From Planctomycetes bacterium RBG_16_41_13 (lineage in GTDB: Bacteria; Planctomycetota; Brocadiia; Brocadiales; Brocadiaceae), in contig MHYI01000143.1 of the NCBI GenBank assembly GCA_001828295.1, positions 1,696 through 7,349 of the forward strand: a stretch of 5,654 nt of DNA, written 5' to 3'. The first letter of the stretch is position 1, and each line of letters starts with the position of its first letter. Positions 1 through 5,575 of this stretch are shown here, piece by piece. The notes beneath the pieces are model-generated. The model did not search any database and was not told where the DNA came from. It saw only the letters and a program-made list of their open reading frames with translations. The translations under genes were made by a program, and so were the position numbers.

Positions 1-58
1 AATAAATACCTGTAAATACGATCATCCATACACATAAAACTAATTTCCTCTTCATCAT
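1..58 (-). CDS. Truncated gene start: exported or membrane protein downstream of a c-di-GMP riboswitch
   Basis: The reverse strand shows GGAG followed closely by two consecutive ATG codons (58-56 and 55-53). The second ATG has the better spacing to GGAG (7 nt against 4), so either could be the start. The visible residues are MMKRKLVLCVWMIVFTGIY: a short basic n-region (KRK) followed by an uninterrupted hydrophobic stretch. This is the start of a signal peptide or first membrane segment. The gene leaves the window at base 1, so its product cannot be named. Upstream on the same strand lie an intrinsic terminator and a class I cyclic-di-GMP aptamer, so expression is probably set by c-di-GMP. An exported protein fits the usual targets of that riboswitch class (surface, adhesion, motility and extracellular proteins). 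The reading frame is seen directly; the regulation is inferred. Confidence 0.7.
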   Translation of the reverse strand, partial: MMKRKLVLCVWMIVFTGIY

Positions 59-116
59 CTCACTCCTTTCCAAAAAAAATTTTCTCTAACAAAAACAACA
101 ATTTCCCACCCATTGT

Positions 117-162
117 AAAATAAAAAAACCCAAGACAATATGCCACATATGCCTTGGGTTTT
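117..162 (-). terminator. Intrinsic terminator in the riboswitch leader
   Basis: Bases 125-134 and 153-162 form a perfect 10-bp stem (AAAACCCAAG with CTTGGGTTTT). An inner ATATG/CATAT stem (138-142 with 146-150) closes a CCA triloop. Read on the minus strand, the stem ends in a U-rich tail (128 down to 117: seven T, A, four T), the form of a Rho-independent terminator. It lies downstream of the c-di-GMP aptamer and about 60 nt before the start codon at 58/55, which is where an expression platform is expected. The plus strand lacks an extended T run past the stem, so the minus direction is preferred. Confidence 0.75.
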
Positions 163-312
163 AGGTTATCTTAAAAGCCTATTGAAATCTTGAACCTAAT
201 CAATAAAGCATCACATTTTGCAAAAGTGATTTAACCGTATGTTTATAGCTAAACCTTTTACAAACAAGATACTTACCGGCTCAGCGCCTGATCAATAAAC
301 AGCTTTTACACC
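163..312 (-). promoter_or_regulatory. Linker between c-di-GMP aptamer and terminator (candidate expression platform)
   Basis: This 150-nt stretch has no gene. It holds a near-perfect hairpin at 210-230 (ATCAC and GTGAT flanking the palindrome TTTTGCAAAA), a small hairpin at 241-254 (GTTTA/TAAAC), and an inverted pair GTTTAT/ATAAAC (241-246, 295-300). A 13-nt direct repeat, TTTATTGATYAGG on the minus strand, occurs at 299-287 and 207-195 with one mismatch. AACCTAA (193-199) is complementary to TTAGGTT (161-167), which overlaps the last two bases of the terminator stem, so a competing fold is possible. These elements are seen directly; their role in switching is inference. Confidence 0.45.
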
Positions 313-400
313 ATTATAGGTGGCAACCTGGCATTCTTTCCAAAAGAGAAGACCCATGGCTTTGCGTCCCAACCTCACGATTGGTTTGCCTTTGTATGCA
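313..400 (-). ncRNA. Cyclic-di-GMP class I (GEMM-I) riboswitch aptamer
   Basis: The minus strand carries the conserved GEMM-I core in order. GGCAAACC is followed by a stem CCAATC/GGTTGG capped by a GTGA (GNRA) tetraloop, then GGGACGCAAAGCC, then a second arm beginning ATGGGTCTT and closing with AAGAATGCCAGG, then the closing strand GGTTGCC pairing with GGCAA. The GNRA loop and the arm with GGGTCT match the known tetraloop-receptor architecture. The base aligned with the ligand-contacting G20 of the Vibrio Vc2 aptamer is G (AAGGCAAACC), and the C46/A47 equivalents in GACGCAAAG are kept. That predicts c-di-GMP rather than cyclic AMP-GMP specificity. The aptamer precedes a minus-strand terminator and the signal-peptide gene at 58..1. 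Alignment to Vc2 was made from memory. Confidence 0.92.
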
Positions 401-402
401 CA

Positions 403-430
403 CTTTTACCAAAATGCATTAATTAGTCAA
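403..430 (-). promoter_or_regulatory. Candidate sigma70-type promoter for the riboswitch transcript
   Basis: The minus strand has TTGACT (430-425), a 16-nt spacer, and TAAAAG (408-403) just upstream of the aptamer. Transcription would begin around 397-394, right at the 5' edge of the GEMM-I fold, which is where riboswitch transcripts usually start. The -35 is good and the -10 is weak. A perfect TATAAT on the same strand at 318-313 lies inside the 3' edge of the aptamer and has no good -35, so it is less likely. Confidence 0.45.
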
Positions 431-505
431 GAAGATTATCGCGGTTCGACAAAAAAATATTTTAAAATATTTGTAACACTTTGGAAATTAAGGCGACACC
501 ATGCT

Positions 506-526
506 TAGTTTTTAGTTTTTAGTTTG
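506..526. repeat. Short heptamer tandem repeat, three copies
   Basis: TAGTTTT is repeated head to tail (506-512, 513-519), and a third copy ends in G (520-526). It abuts the fold-back element that begins at 529 and lies between the riboswitch promoter and that element. It has no coding potential and could be a slippage tract or the junction of the inserted palindrome. Confidence 0.6.
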
Positions 527-528
527 CG

Positions 529-620
529 GTAGGTTGGATTAAGCGATAGCGAATCTACCTTTCCCTGGAAATATTATTGGTGGATTCGGCGTAAAAATCA
601 ACGTCTTAATCCCACCCTAC
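529..620. repeat. Fold-back palindromic element, MITE/REP-like
   Basis: Three nested inverted repeats make this 92-bp stretch almost wholly self-complementary. The outer arms are GTAGGTTGGATTAAG (529-543) and CTTAATCCCACCCTAC (605-620). The middle arms are GAATCTACC (551-559) and GGTGGATTC (579-587), with one G-T wobble. The inner arms are TTTC (560-563) and GAAA (568-571) around CCTG. The GTAGGGTGGGATTAAG-type end resembles short non-autonomous repeats seen in many bacterial genomes (recalled, not searched). It sits about 70 bp past the fapA stop and could act as a 3' transcript boundary, but no U tract follows on the minus strand. Confidence 0.6.
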
Positions 621-687
621 TCAGCCCAACCTGCATATAATTATGCTGAATCAAAAAAAGACGGGGGGCAATCGGTAAAAAACAATC

Positions 688-2079
688 TTATGGACTTTGT
701 TTGATTTCGTTTTCAAACAAATAGAATGTTGTATTGTGACACTCCTCAAGAATGGACATAGTTGCCTCTCCGATCTTTATTTCCACCCCAGGGTAAACAA
801 CCTTATAAACAACCACTTTGGCGTCTTTATAAACAGGTACTGTTTCTCCGCTTGGGAGGTCTCTTAATCTTTTTTCTATCTCCTCTTTCCGGGAAAGAAG
901 TTGTTGAAATGTATCGGCATGCTTTGCGGTCAGTTCCCCCTTTGACTTCTTAATCTCATGTAATAGGGCAAGTTCTTTATCAACCTTTTTCAAGGCAGCT
1001 CTCAAATCACTCGTTTCTTTCCTTGTGTTCATTTGCTTTTGTTGCGCTGCATAGTCAACGCCGACTTCTACGTCTGTGTAAATCTCCTTTTTGCTTCCTA
1101 ATGATTCCACTTCGATTAATGTGCCGGCAACTACCAGCCCACCTGCGATAGACAACCTGTCCCCTTCCGCCTTCACCGTATTTTTTGCGTAAATCGTACA
1201 ATCTATTGCCTCTCGTAATATTTTAACATTATTTGCCACAATGGTTTGATTCCTCGCAAAGCGGACGGCCACATCACCCTCTGCTTCAATTTTGCCTGTA
1301 CCTGAGCCAATGAACCCACCCTTCACCAGGATATTGCCTTTGGACTTTATTATGGAATCTTCTACGGTATCCCAAACCTCTACGTCTCCTTCCACATCTA
1401 ATTTAAAACCGCTCTTCACGCTTCCTTTTACAATAACTGTCCCTTTACTGACAATATTGCCTACGCCAAAATCGACATCCTTGTCAACCATATAACACGA
1501 TTTTACGGAGACAACGCCGCCAATATATCTCACGTTTCCGTCAATACACGATACCAACAGTTTCGGATCGTTGTCCGATATTTTTGCATTTTCCCCAACC
1601 GGCAACACACAGGGCTTTCCCTGTATGGGGACAACTATGCCACCATAGACATTCCTTCCTGGTTTTCCCGGAGCAGGGTCAATTAATCGGGCCAGAGGTT
1701 GTTTTATTTTTACACTTTCAATTATACTTGTATTGTGATAATCCACCCTGCCGTCGCTCCCCACGAGAGGGCCGATTTTTGAACTTGCATCAAATAGGAA
1801 CTCAATATTGCCGTCTTTGCCATGGACCGGTTGTTCCCCTTCGGCTATAAGTGCGTTTTTAACAGAAATATTTTCTTGCCTGACCTTATCCAGGGCGGCC
1901 TTTATGGCATCCTCTTTTATTCCAAAAGAGATACCCTTTGCCTTCAGGGTTTCCAAAACGTTATCAACGGTAATATCGACATTTTCCGGATCAAAGGGTT
2001 TCACCGTCAAATGTACCATCATCTTGTCATCAGAGACTTTGATGAGAAATAAGTTGGCCGTGTCATCTATTGATAACAT
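688..2079 (-). CDS. fapA: FapA / DUF342 family protein (flagellar assembly protein A-like)
   Basis: 463 residues, within the usual size of the family. The N-terminal FapA region (about residues 20-190) has the typical DGRVDYH (109-115) and PAPGKPGRNVYGG (135-147) motifs. Residues 190-340 are glycine/valine-rich repeats such as KGTVIVKGSV and EAEGDVAV, which suggest a right-handed beta-helix. Residues 346-408 are charged and heptad-like, a coiled coil. A short beta segment (415-463) ends the protein. There is no signal peptide or membrane span, so it is cytosolic. The start is supported by GGAGG 7 nt before ATG. In Vibrio vulnificus the namesake links glucose-PTS signalling to polar flagellation; in most bacteria the role of DUF342 proteins is unknown. 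No flagellar, chemotaxis or PTS gene is visible beside it, so the symbol denotes family rather than proven function. Its leader contains three contiguous hairpins. Confidence 0.85.
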   Translation of the reverse strand: MLSIDDTANLFLIKVSDDKMMVHLTVKPFDPENVDITVDNVLETLKAKGISFGIKEDAIKAALDKVRQENISVKNALIAEGEQPVHGKDGNIEFLFDASSKIGPLVGSDGRVDYHNTSIIESVKIKQPLARLIDPAPGKPGRNVYGGIVVPIQGKPCVLPVGENAKISDNDPKLLVSCIDGNVRYIGGVVSVKSCYMVDKDVDFGVGNIVSKGTVIVKGSVKSGFKLDVEGDVEVWDTVEDSIIKSKGNILVKGGFIGSGTGKIEAEGDVAVRFARNQTIVANNVKILREAIDCTIYAKNTVKAEGDRLSIAGGLVVAGTLIEVESLGSKKEIYTDVEVGVDYAAQQKQMNTRKETSDLRAALKKVDKELALLHEIKKSKGELTAKHADTFQQLLSRKEEIEKRLRDLPSGETVPVYKDAKVVVYKVVYPGVEIKIGEATMSILEECHNTTFYLFENEIKQSP

Positions 2080-2106
2080 ACTCTTTCCTCCATTATCCGG
2101 GGTTAA

Positions 2107-2183
2107 CTGAAAAGTCAGAACTACCCGGTATAAGCAGGTAGTTTAGACGCCCAATGCCTCTCTTATCGGCAGAATATCGTCTA
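2107..2183 (-). promoter_or_regulatory. Structured 5' leader of fapA: three contiguous hairpins with complementary loops
   Basis: On the minus strand three hairpins follow one another with no bases between. The first (2183-2144) pairs TAGACG with CGTCTA and, inside, TGCC with GGCA around the loop GATAAGAGA. The second (2143-2119) pairs AACTACC with GGTAGTT around TGCTTATACCG. The third (2118-2107) pairs CTGA with TCAG around CTTT. ATAAG in loop 1 is complementary to CTTAT in loop 2, so a kissing interaction is possible. The block ends 27 nt before the fapA start. It matches no riboswitch class I recognise. The stems are short (4-7 bp), so a chance origin cannot be excluded. Confidence 0.4.
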
Positions 2184-2304
2184 TGCTGCGTAATTTGTTG
2201 TATTGTTATGAGTGAAACAAGAAGTTCGAATACGGACAATCCCGTATTTGGTGTTTAAGGTGAGTAGATTTGAGTTGTATATTTTCATTGTGTGTTTCAG
2301 CAGT

Positions 2305-2472
2305 CCGGTTACCCTGTAGTTATGAACCGTGCATTTGCGCATGTCCCTTCTCGTGTGACTTTATCGGCGACCAGCTTTTACCATACTACCCATAGGTTAC
2401 GCTAATTTTCAACATATTTCTTTATAAATCAATAGTTTCAAAAGATTGTAGTTCATAACCCGGAGTTACCGG
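2305..2472. repeat. Imperfect inverted-repeat pair bounding about 168 bp
   Basis: The left arm (2305-2327) begins CCGGTTACC and ends AGTTATGAAC. The right arm (2451-2472) reads GTTCATAAC then, after a short mismatched part, GTTACCGG. The 9-bp GTTATGAAC/GTTCATAAC and the outer CCGGT/ACCGG are perfectly complementary. The 123 bp between the arms has no open frame. The layout suits a small non-autonomous element or a long stem-loop, but no target-site duplication is obvious. Confidence 0.35.
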
Positions 2473-2776
2473 CACACCCATCAATCCTGTTTAAAGGTTA
2501 AATTATTTTGAAGGGTTCCTTTTATCTGTGCATCGCATATTTCAAAAAGAAACACTATTTATAAGTAATGTTATAAGAGTCGTATTTTATAAAATTAATG
2601 ATATCAAGGAAATAGGAATATTAATACATGTTTTTGGGAAAAGGAATAAAATTTGATACTTAGTATTACAGATGACTTTCCAACATTGAGTTGCACAAAT
2701 AAAAAATTAAGGTAACTTTCTGCAACTTGGTGGAAATAATCAAAAGCATAATGTGTGTCTCCGTCGCTCAATTCCT

Positions 2777-2817
2777 TAACACGCTGATGAGAGACATACC
2801 GTCATCAGGAGGTGTTA
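2777..2817. repeat. Two-part inverted repeat (stem-loop)
   Basis: TAACAC (2777-2782) pairs with GTGTTA (2812-2817), and CTGATGA (2784-2790) pairs with TCATCAG (2802-2808). A single-base interruption on one side and GAG on the other separate the two stems. Thirteen base pairs in 41 nt is a stable fold on either strand. No T run follows it. Confidence 0.45.
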
Positions 2818-2869
2818 CCTGCCAATTTTACGACTATTTCCGTGTTCCTTTGTACTGCCCAACCAATGC

Positions 2870-2914
2870 CAGGAGTCTTTTGTGTTACCCAAGATTCAAA
2901 GTGGAAGACTCCTG
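2870..2914. repeat. Perfect 10-bp inverted repeat
   Basis: CAGGAGTCTT (2870-2879) and AAGACTCCTG (2905-2914) are perfectly complementary around a 25-nt loop. It sits in the non-coding region upstream of the helical-bundle gene and could be an RNA stem or part of a mobile element end. There is no U tract to make it a terminator. Confidence 0.5.
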
Positions 2915-2938
2915 ATATAAGTTTGTGTCATCTATTAT

Positions 2939-3029
2939 CAGGTTGTTTATGAATTCGTTTTTCACGATTTTCCGTGCCATAAGTCCTCGTATATCAATAG
3001 CTGGTTTTTTTGTGTTTTCGGACAACCTG
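2939..3029. repeat. Long-range inverted repeat enclosing a small hairpin
   Basis: CAGGTTGT (2939-2946) and ACAACCTG (3022-3029) are perfectly complementary across 75 nt. The enclosed stretch has a small CACG/CGTG hairpin (2963-2966, 2973-2976). It ends 17 bp before the first copy of the promoter repeat of the downstream gene. It might form a structured RNA or serve as paired protein sites. Confidence 0.35.
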
Positions 3030-3045
3030 TTATCCTTTGCCACAC

Positions 3046-3091
3046 AGTAACAGCCGGGTGGCTTGTCTGTAAATTAATATCAATTTAATTA
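3046..3091 (+). promoter_or_regulatory. Upstream copy of a duplicated promoter element
   Basis: A 29-bp repeat (3046-3074), AGTAACARCC then RGGYGGCTTGTCYGTAAAT in consensus, recurs 73 bp downstream with 25 of 29 bases identical and all four differences transitions. Inside it TTGTCT (3063-3068) is followed by 17 bp and TAATTA (3086-3091), an acceptable sigma70 -35/-10 pair. Further on come a purine-rich AAGGAAGGG and ATG (3108), which opens only a three-codon frame (M-I-S-stop). The copy therefore looks like a duplicated promoter plus translation start that no longer serves a gene. Confidence 0.45.
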
Positions 3092-3118
3092 AGGAAGGGA
3101 TACCGAAATGATAAGTTG

Positions 3119-3165
3119 AGTAACAACCAGGCGGCTTGTCCGTAAATGAACAGCAAAGGTATAAA
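3119..3165 (+). promoter_or_regulatory. Downstream copy of the duplicated promoter, next to the helical-bundle gene
   Basis: The second copy of the 29-bp repeat spans 3119-3147. TTGTCC (3136-3141), an 18-bp spacer and TATAAA (3160-3165) make the better promoter of the pair. Transcription would start near 3172, just ahead of AAGGAGG (3175-3181) and the ATG at 3190. The conserved block AGTAACARCCRGGYGGC upstream of each -35 could be a regulator binding site. Also seen: this repeat contains an in-frame TTG at 3136 that could be mistaken for a start codon. Confidence 0.5.
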
Positions 3166-3189
3166 ATTTATTATAAGGAGGATGAAATT

Positions 3190-3564
3190 ATGGCAGTGTG
3201 TAAAGATGATATTAATAACCTTAAGACTAAGCTGATGGATGCAAGAACGGCGCTTGTTGCCATGCTCGGCGAAAGCGACCTAACAAAGCAAAAGGAATGC
3301 AGTGCAAAGGTTAAAAGCATTACAGAAGAAACACTGGCGCTTTTCCCTAAGTGGATAGAAAATGCTAAAGGTACTAATGTTGAGGCCAAACTAAAAGACC
3401 TGAAGGATGCATGGGATATTTTCAGGAACACCCGGGATAATGAGGTTATCCCTAATTTTTTTGCGGGAAAAGTAGCGGAAGCAAAGGCTGTCGGTGGAGG
3501 TATACAGAAGGAAAGGTTCGCAAAGATGTCTTCAGCGGTTGATGAACTCTTAACAATGACGTAA
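3190..3564 (+). CDS. Small soluble four-helix-bundle protein, chemoreceptor 4HB-sensor-like
   Basis: 124 residues, no signal peptide or hydrophobic segment. ATG at 3190 is chosen because AAGGAGG ends 8 nt before it; an extension to TTG at 3136 has no ribosome site and would run through the promoter repeat. The protein appears all-helical: roughly residues 4-26, 28-58, 61-88 and 90-122. The third and fourth helices show the pattern of 4HB_MCP ligand-binding domains: W75 and R79 (DAWDIFRNTRD), then VIPNFFAGKVAEAKAVGG with a regular hydrophobic spacing. Unlike chemoreceptors it lacks the flanking membrane helices, HAMP and signalling domains, so it would be a free-standing cytosolic helical bundle, perhaps binding a small ligand or partner. 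It is transcribed alone, convergent with mdh. The family assignment is by pattern only; an unrelated helical protein is possible. Confidence 0.75.
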   Translation: MAVCKDDINNLKTKLMDARTALVAMLGESDLTKQKECSAKVKSITEETLALFPKWIENAKGTNVEAKLKDLKDAWDIFRNTRDNEVIPNFFAGKVAEAKAVGGGIQKERFAKMSSAVDELLTMT

Positions 3565-3579
3565 AGAGAAGAAGGTTGG

Positions 3580-3619
3580 GAGGTGAAGGGTATTATAAGT
3601 TTTTTATACACTTCACTTC
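3580..3619 (+). terminator. Long 3' hairpin after the helical-bundle gene
   Basis: GAGGTGAAGGGTAT (3580-3593) pairs with ATACACTTCACTTC (3606-3619), 14 positions with one mismatch and one G-T wobble. The 12-nt loop includes six T. It begins 16 nt after the stop codon, as expected for a transcript end. No U tract follows the stem, so it may terminate weakly or act as a 3' stabiliser. Confidence 0.55.
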
Positions 3620-3661
3620 TTGATTCAATAATAATTAATTCAGGGGGCACTATACATAATT

Positions 3662-3747
3662 CCCGGGCTAAATCACCGCGCAACGCGGGAGGTTTAGCTC
3701 AGGGATTAAAGGCCCCGTTTCCCGTAAGCTGAGTTATCGCGGTTTAA
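3662..3747. repeat. GC-rich double stem-loop of unknown role in the convergent gap
   Basis: The first hairpin (3662-3704) pairs CCC with GGG, GGGCTAAA with TTTAGCTC (one wobble) and CCGCG with CGCGG around a CAA loop. The second (3706-3747) pairs TTAAA with TTTAA and CCCCG with CGCGG with one mismatch. CTCAG (3698-3702 area) could instead pair with CTGAG (3729-3733 area), giving an alternative fold. The GC content contrasts sharply with the AT-rich flanks. It lies between convergent genes, with no T run on either strand. It may be a REP-type palindrome or a small RNA. Confidence 0.4.
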
Positions 3748-3812
3748 CGAACATTTTCAACAACTCCGGTAATGAGAATATGAAATCAATACCTCTCCAA
3801 CTGCTGACTGAT

Positions 3813-3827
3813 TTGTCTGAGAGACAA
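3813..3827 (-). terminator. Small hairpin just past mdh
   Basis: TTGTCT (3813-3818) and AGACAA (3822-3827) form a perfect 6-bp stem with a 3-nt loop, beginning 16 nt after the mdh stop on the minus strand. It lacks a U tract, so it is at best a weak terminator or a 3' processing barrier. Confidence 0.3.
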
Positions 3828-3843
3828 GAAAGGTGAAGCATTT

Positions 3844-4827
<984 letters not shown>

Positions 4828-4873
4828 TTACGAATCCAGCATTTTATGTTTGTTTGATTCCGGCTGTGCCAGC

Positions 4874-5572
4874 CTAAGGGGCAGATTGACTATATGCCCC
4901 AGAGCTAAACACCAGAAAATACTGGTAAGGAAGGAGAAGGTCATATTTTTTTTGTAATGTAAACCCCGCCTGCTTTAATTCATTGATAACCAATTCTTCC
5001 GGCAAGCGGACATTGAGCGGTGGGCCAATGGGACTCTCTTTGCCAAATTCTATAATTGCTACCCGGCCTTCGGGTTTCAGTGAGGCTTTCACTTTCTTCA
5101 TAAAATCAACCGGATGCGCTATTTCATGGTATGTGCTTAGCAAGATTGCCGTGTCAATGCTATTTGCAGGCAATAAAGGGTCGTCCATGCCGCCCAGCAC
5201 GAGATGAACTGTTTTTTCTTCTTCCGCATTTAATCTGTTTTTAATGTAATCAAGCATTTCTTGTTGTATATCGACGGCATAAACCGTCCCGGTTGGTCCG
5301 GTACGGTTTAAAAGCCTCATGACAAGGTATCCGGAACCGGCTCCAATGTCAGCGACAACGCTCCCTTTTTTGATTTCCAGCGCATCCAATAGTAATTCCG
5401 GTTTTTGCCATACATCACGTTCCGGATTCTCAAGCAGCGGGATTTTTGCAGGACTGAACAGTTTCCCGGGACGTTCAAGTTGTATGGTATATTGGGCGTG
5501 CATTTCACAGCAAAAAAACAATATTCCCAAAATAGCAATGAGAGAGAGTACTTTGGTTTTTTTTCCACGCAT
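4874..5572 (-). CDS. Secreted class I SAM-dependent methyltransferase
   Basis: 232 residues. The N-terminus has basic residues (RGKKTK) and a hydrophobic run to about residue 22, with a likely signal peptidase I site after A26 (EMHA-Q); the adjacent CC is not a convincing lipobox. The mature part opens with an ERDVWQKPELLLDAL segment (51-65) typical of a group of predicted exported methyltransferases. The SAM-binding motif DIGAGSG spans 75-81, the acidic post-I residue is D101 (YAVDI), and a STYHE motif follows near 146-150. The substrate is not predictable. ATG at 5572 is the earliest possible start because an in-frame TAG lies two codons upstream. AGGAGG is 11 nt before it, rather far, and lies within the last codons of the preceding gene, whose stop is only 3 nt upstream, so the two are translationally close and probably cotranscribed. 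GGCTG/CAGCC (4862-4874) forms a small hairpin at the stop codon. Confidence 0.85.
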   Translation of the reverse strand: MRGKKTKVLSLIAILGILFFCCEMHAQYTIQLERPGKLFSPAKIPLLENPERDVWQKPELLLDALEIKKGSVVADIGAGSGYLVMRLLNRTGPTGTVYAVDIQQEMLDYIKNRLNAEEEKTVHLVLGGMDDPLLPANSIDTAILLSTYHEIAHPVDFMKKVKASLKPEGRVAIIEFGKESPIGPPLNVRLPEELVINELKQAGFTLQKKYDLLLPYQYFLVFSSGAYSQSAP

Positions 5573-5575
5573 AAA

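Larger units (their letters stand above)
2184..3045. other. Gene-poor intergenic region
   Basis: No reading frame here has a ribosome site, length and composition that look coding. The 62-codon plus-strand frame at 2727-2915 starts at TTG without a Shine-Dalgarno and resembles nothing. The first 300 bases hold a 7-bp (9 with a wobble) hairpin AATACGG/CCGTATT at 2229-2248 and the inverted-repeat pair at 2305-2472. About 2480-2720 is strongly AT-rich, with a direct repeat TTATAAG around 2570 and an inverted repeat AGTTGCA/TGCAACT (2689-2695, 2721-2727). From 2777 on there are three further inverted repeats, listed separately. It may be a decayed gene region or encode structured RNA. Confidence 0.5.

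Noticed and set aside
313..400. Cyclic AMP-GMP (GEMM-Ib) variant of the riboswitch
   Set aside because: The aligned position 20 is G, not A, and C46 is kept, as in c-di-GMP aptamers; an off-by-one alignment would suggest A, but the GGCAAACC anchor argues against it.
320..508. Plus-strand 62-codon frame
   Set aside because: It runs antisense across the c-di-GMP aptamer and its promoter, with no ribosome site; it is a shadow of the conserved RNA.
2784..2808. Hammerhead ribozyme suggested by CTGATGA
   Set aside because: The conserved GAAA after stem II and a matching cleavage site are missing, and CTGATGA simply pairs with TCATCAG.
2727..2915. 62-codon plus-strand frame in the gene-poor region
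   Set aside because: It has a TTG start, no ribosome site, an odd composition, and ends inside the arm of a perfect inverted repeat; non-coding is more likely.
3136..3189. TTG as an upstream start for the helical-bundle protein
   Set aside because: The TTG is the -35 hexamer of the repeat, and AAGGAGG is correctly placed only for ATG at 3190.
3171..3683. Minus-strand 170-codon frame
   Set aside because: It is antisense to the helical-bundle gene, which has a strong Shine-Dalgarno and a promoter; the minus frame has neither and runs through the 3' hairpin.
3684..3750. tRNA-like block TTTAGCTCAG
   Set aside because: There is no D-stem partner GAGC, no T-arm GGTTCGAATCC-type motif and no matching acceptor strand; the resemblance is limited to a few bases.
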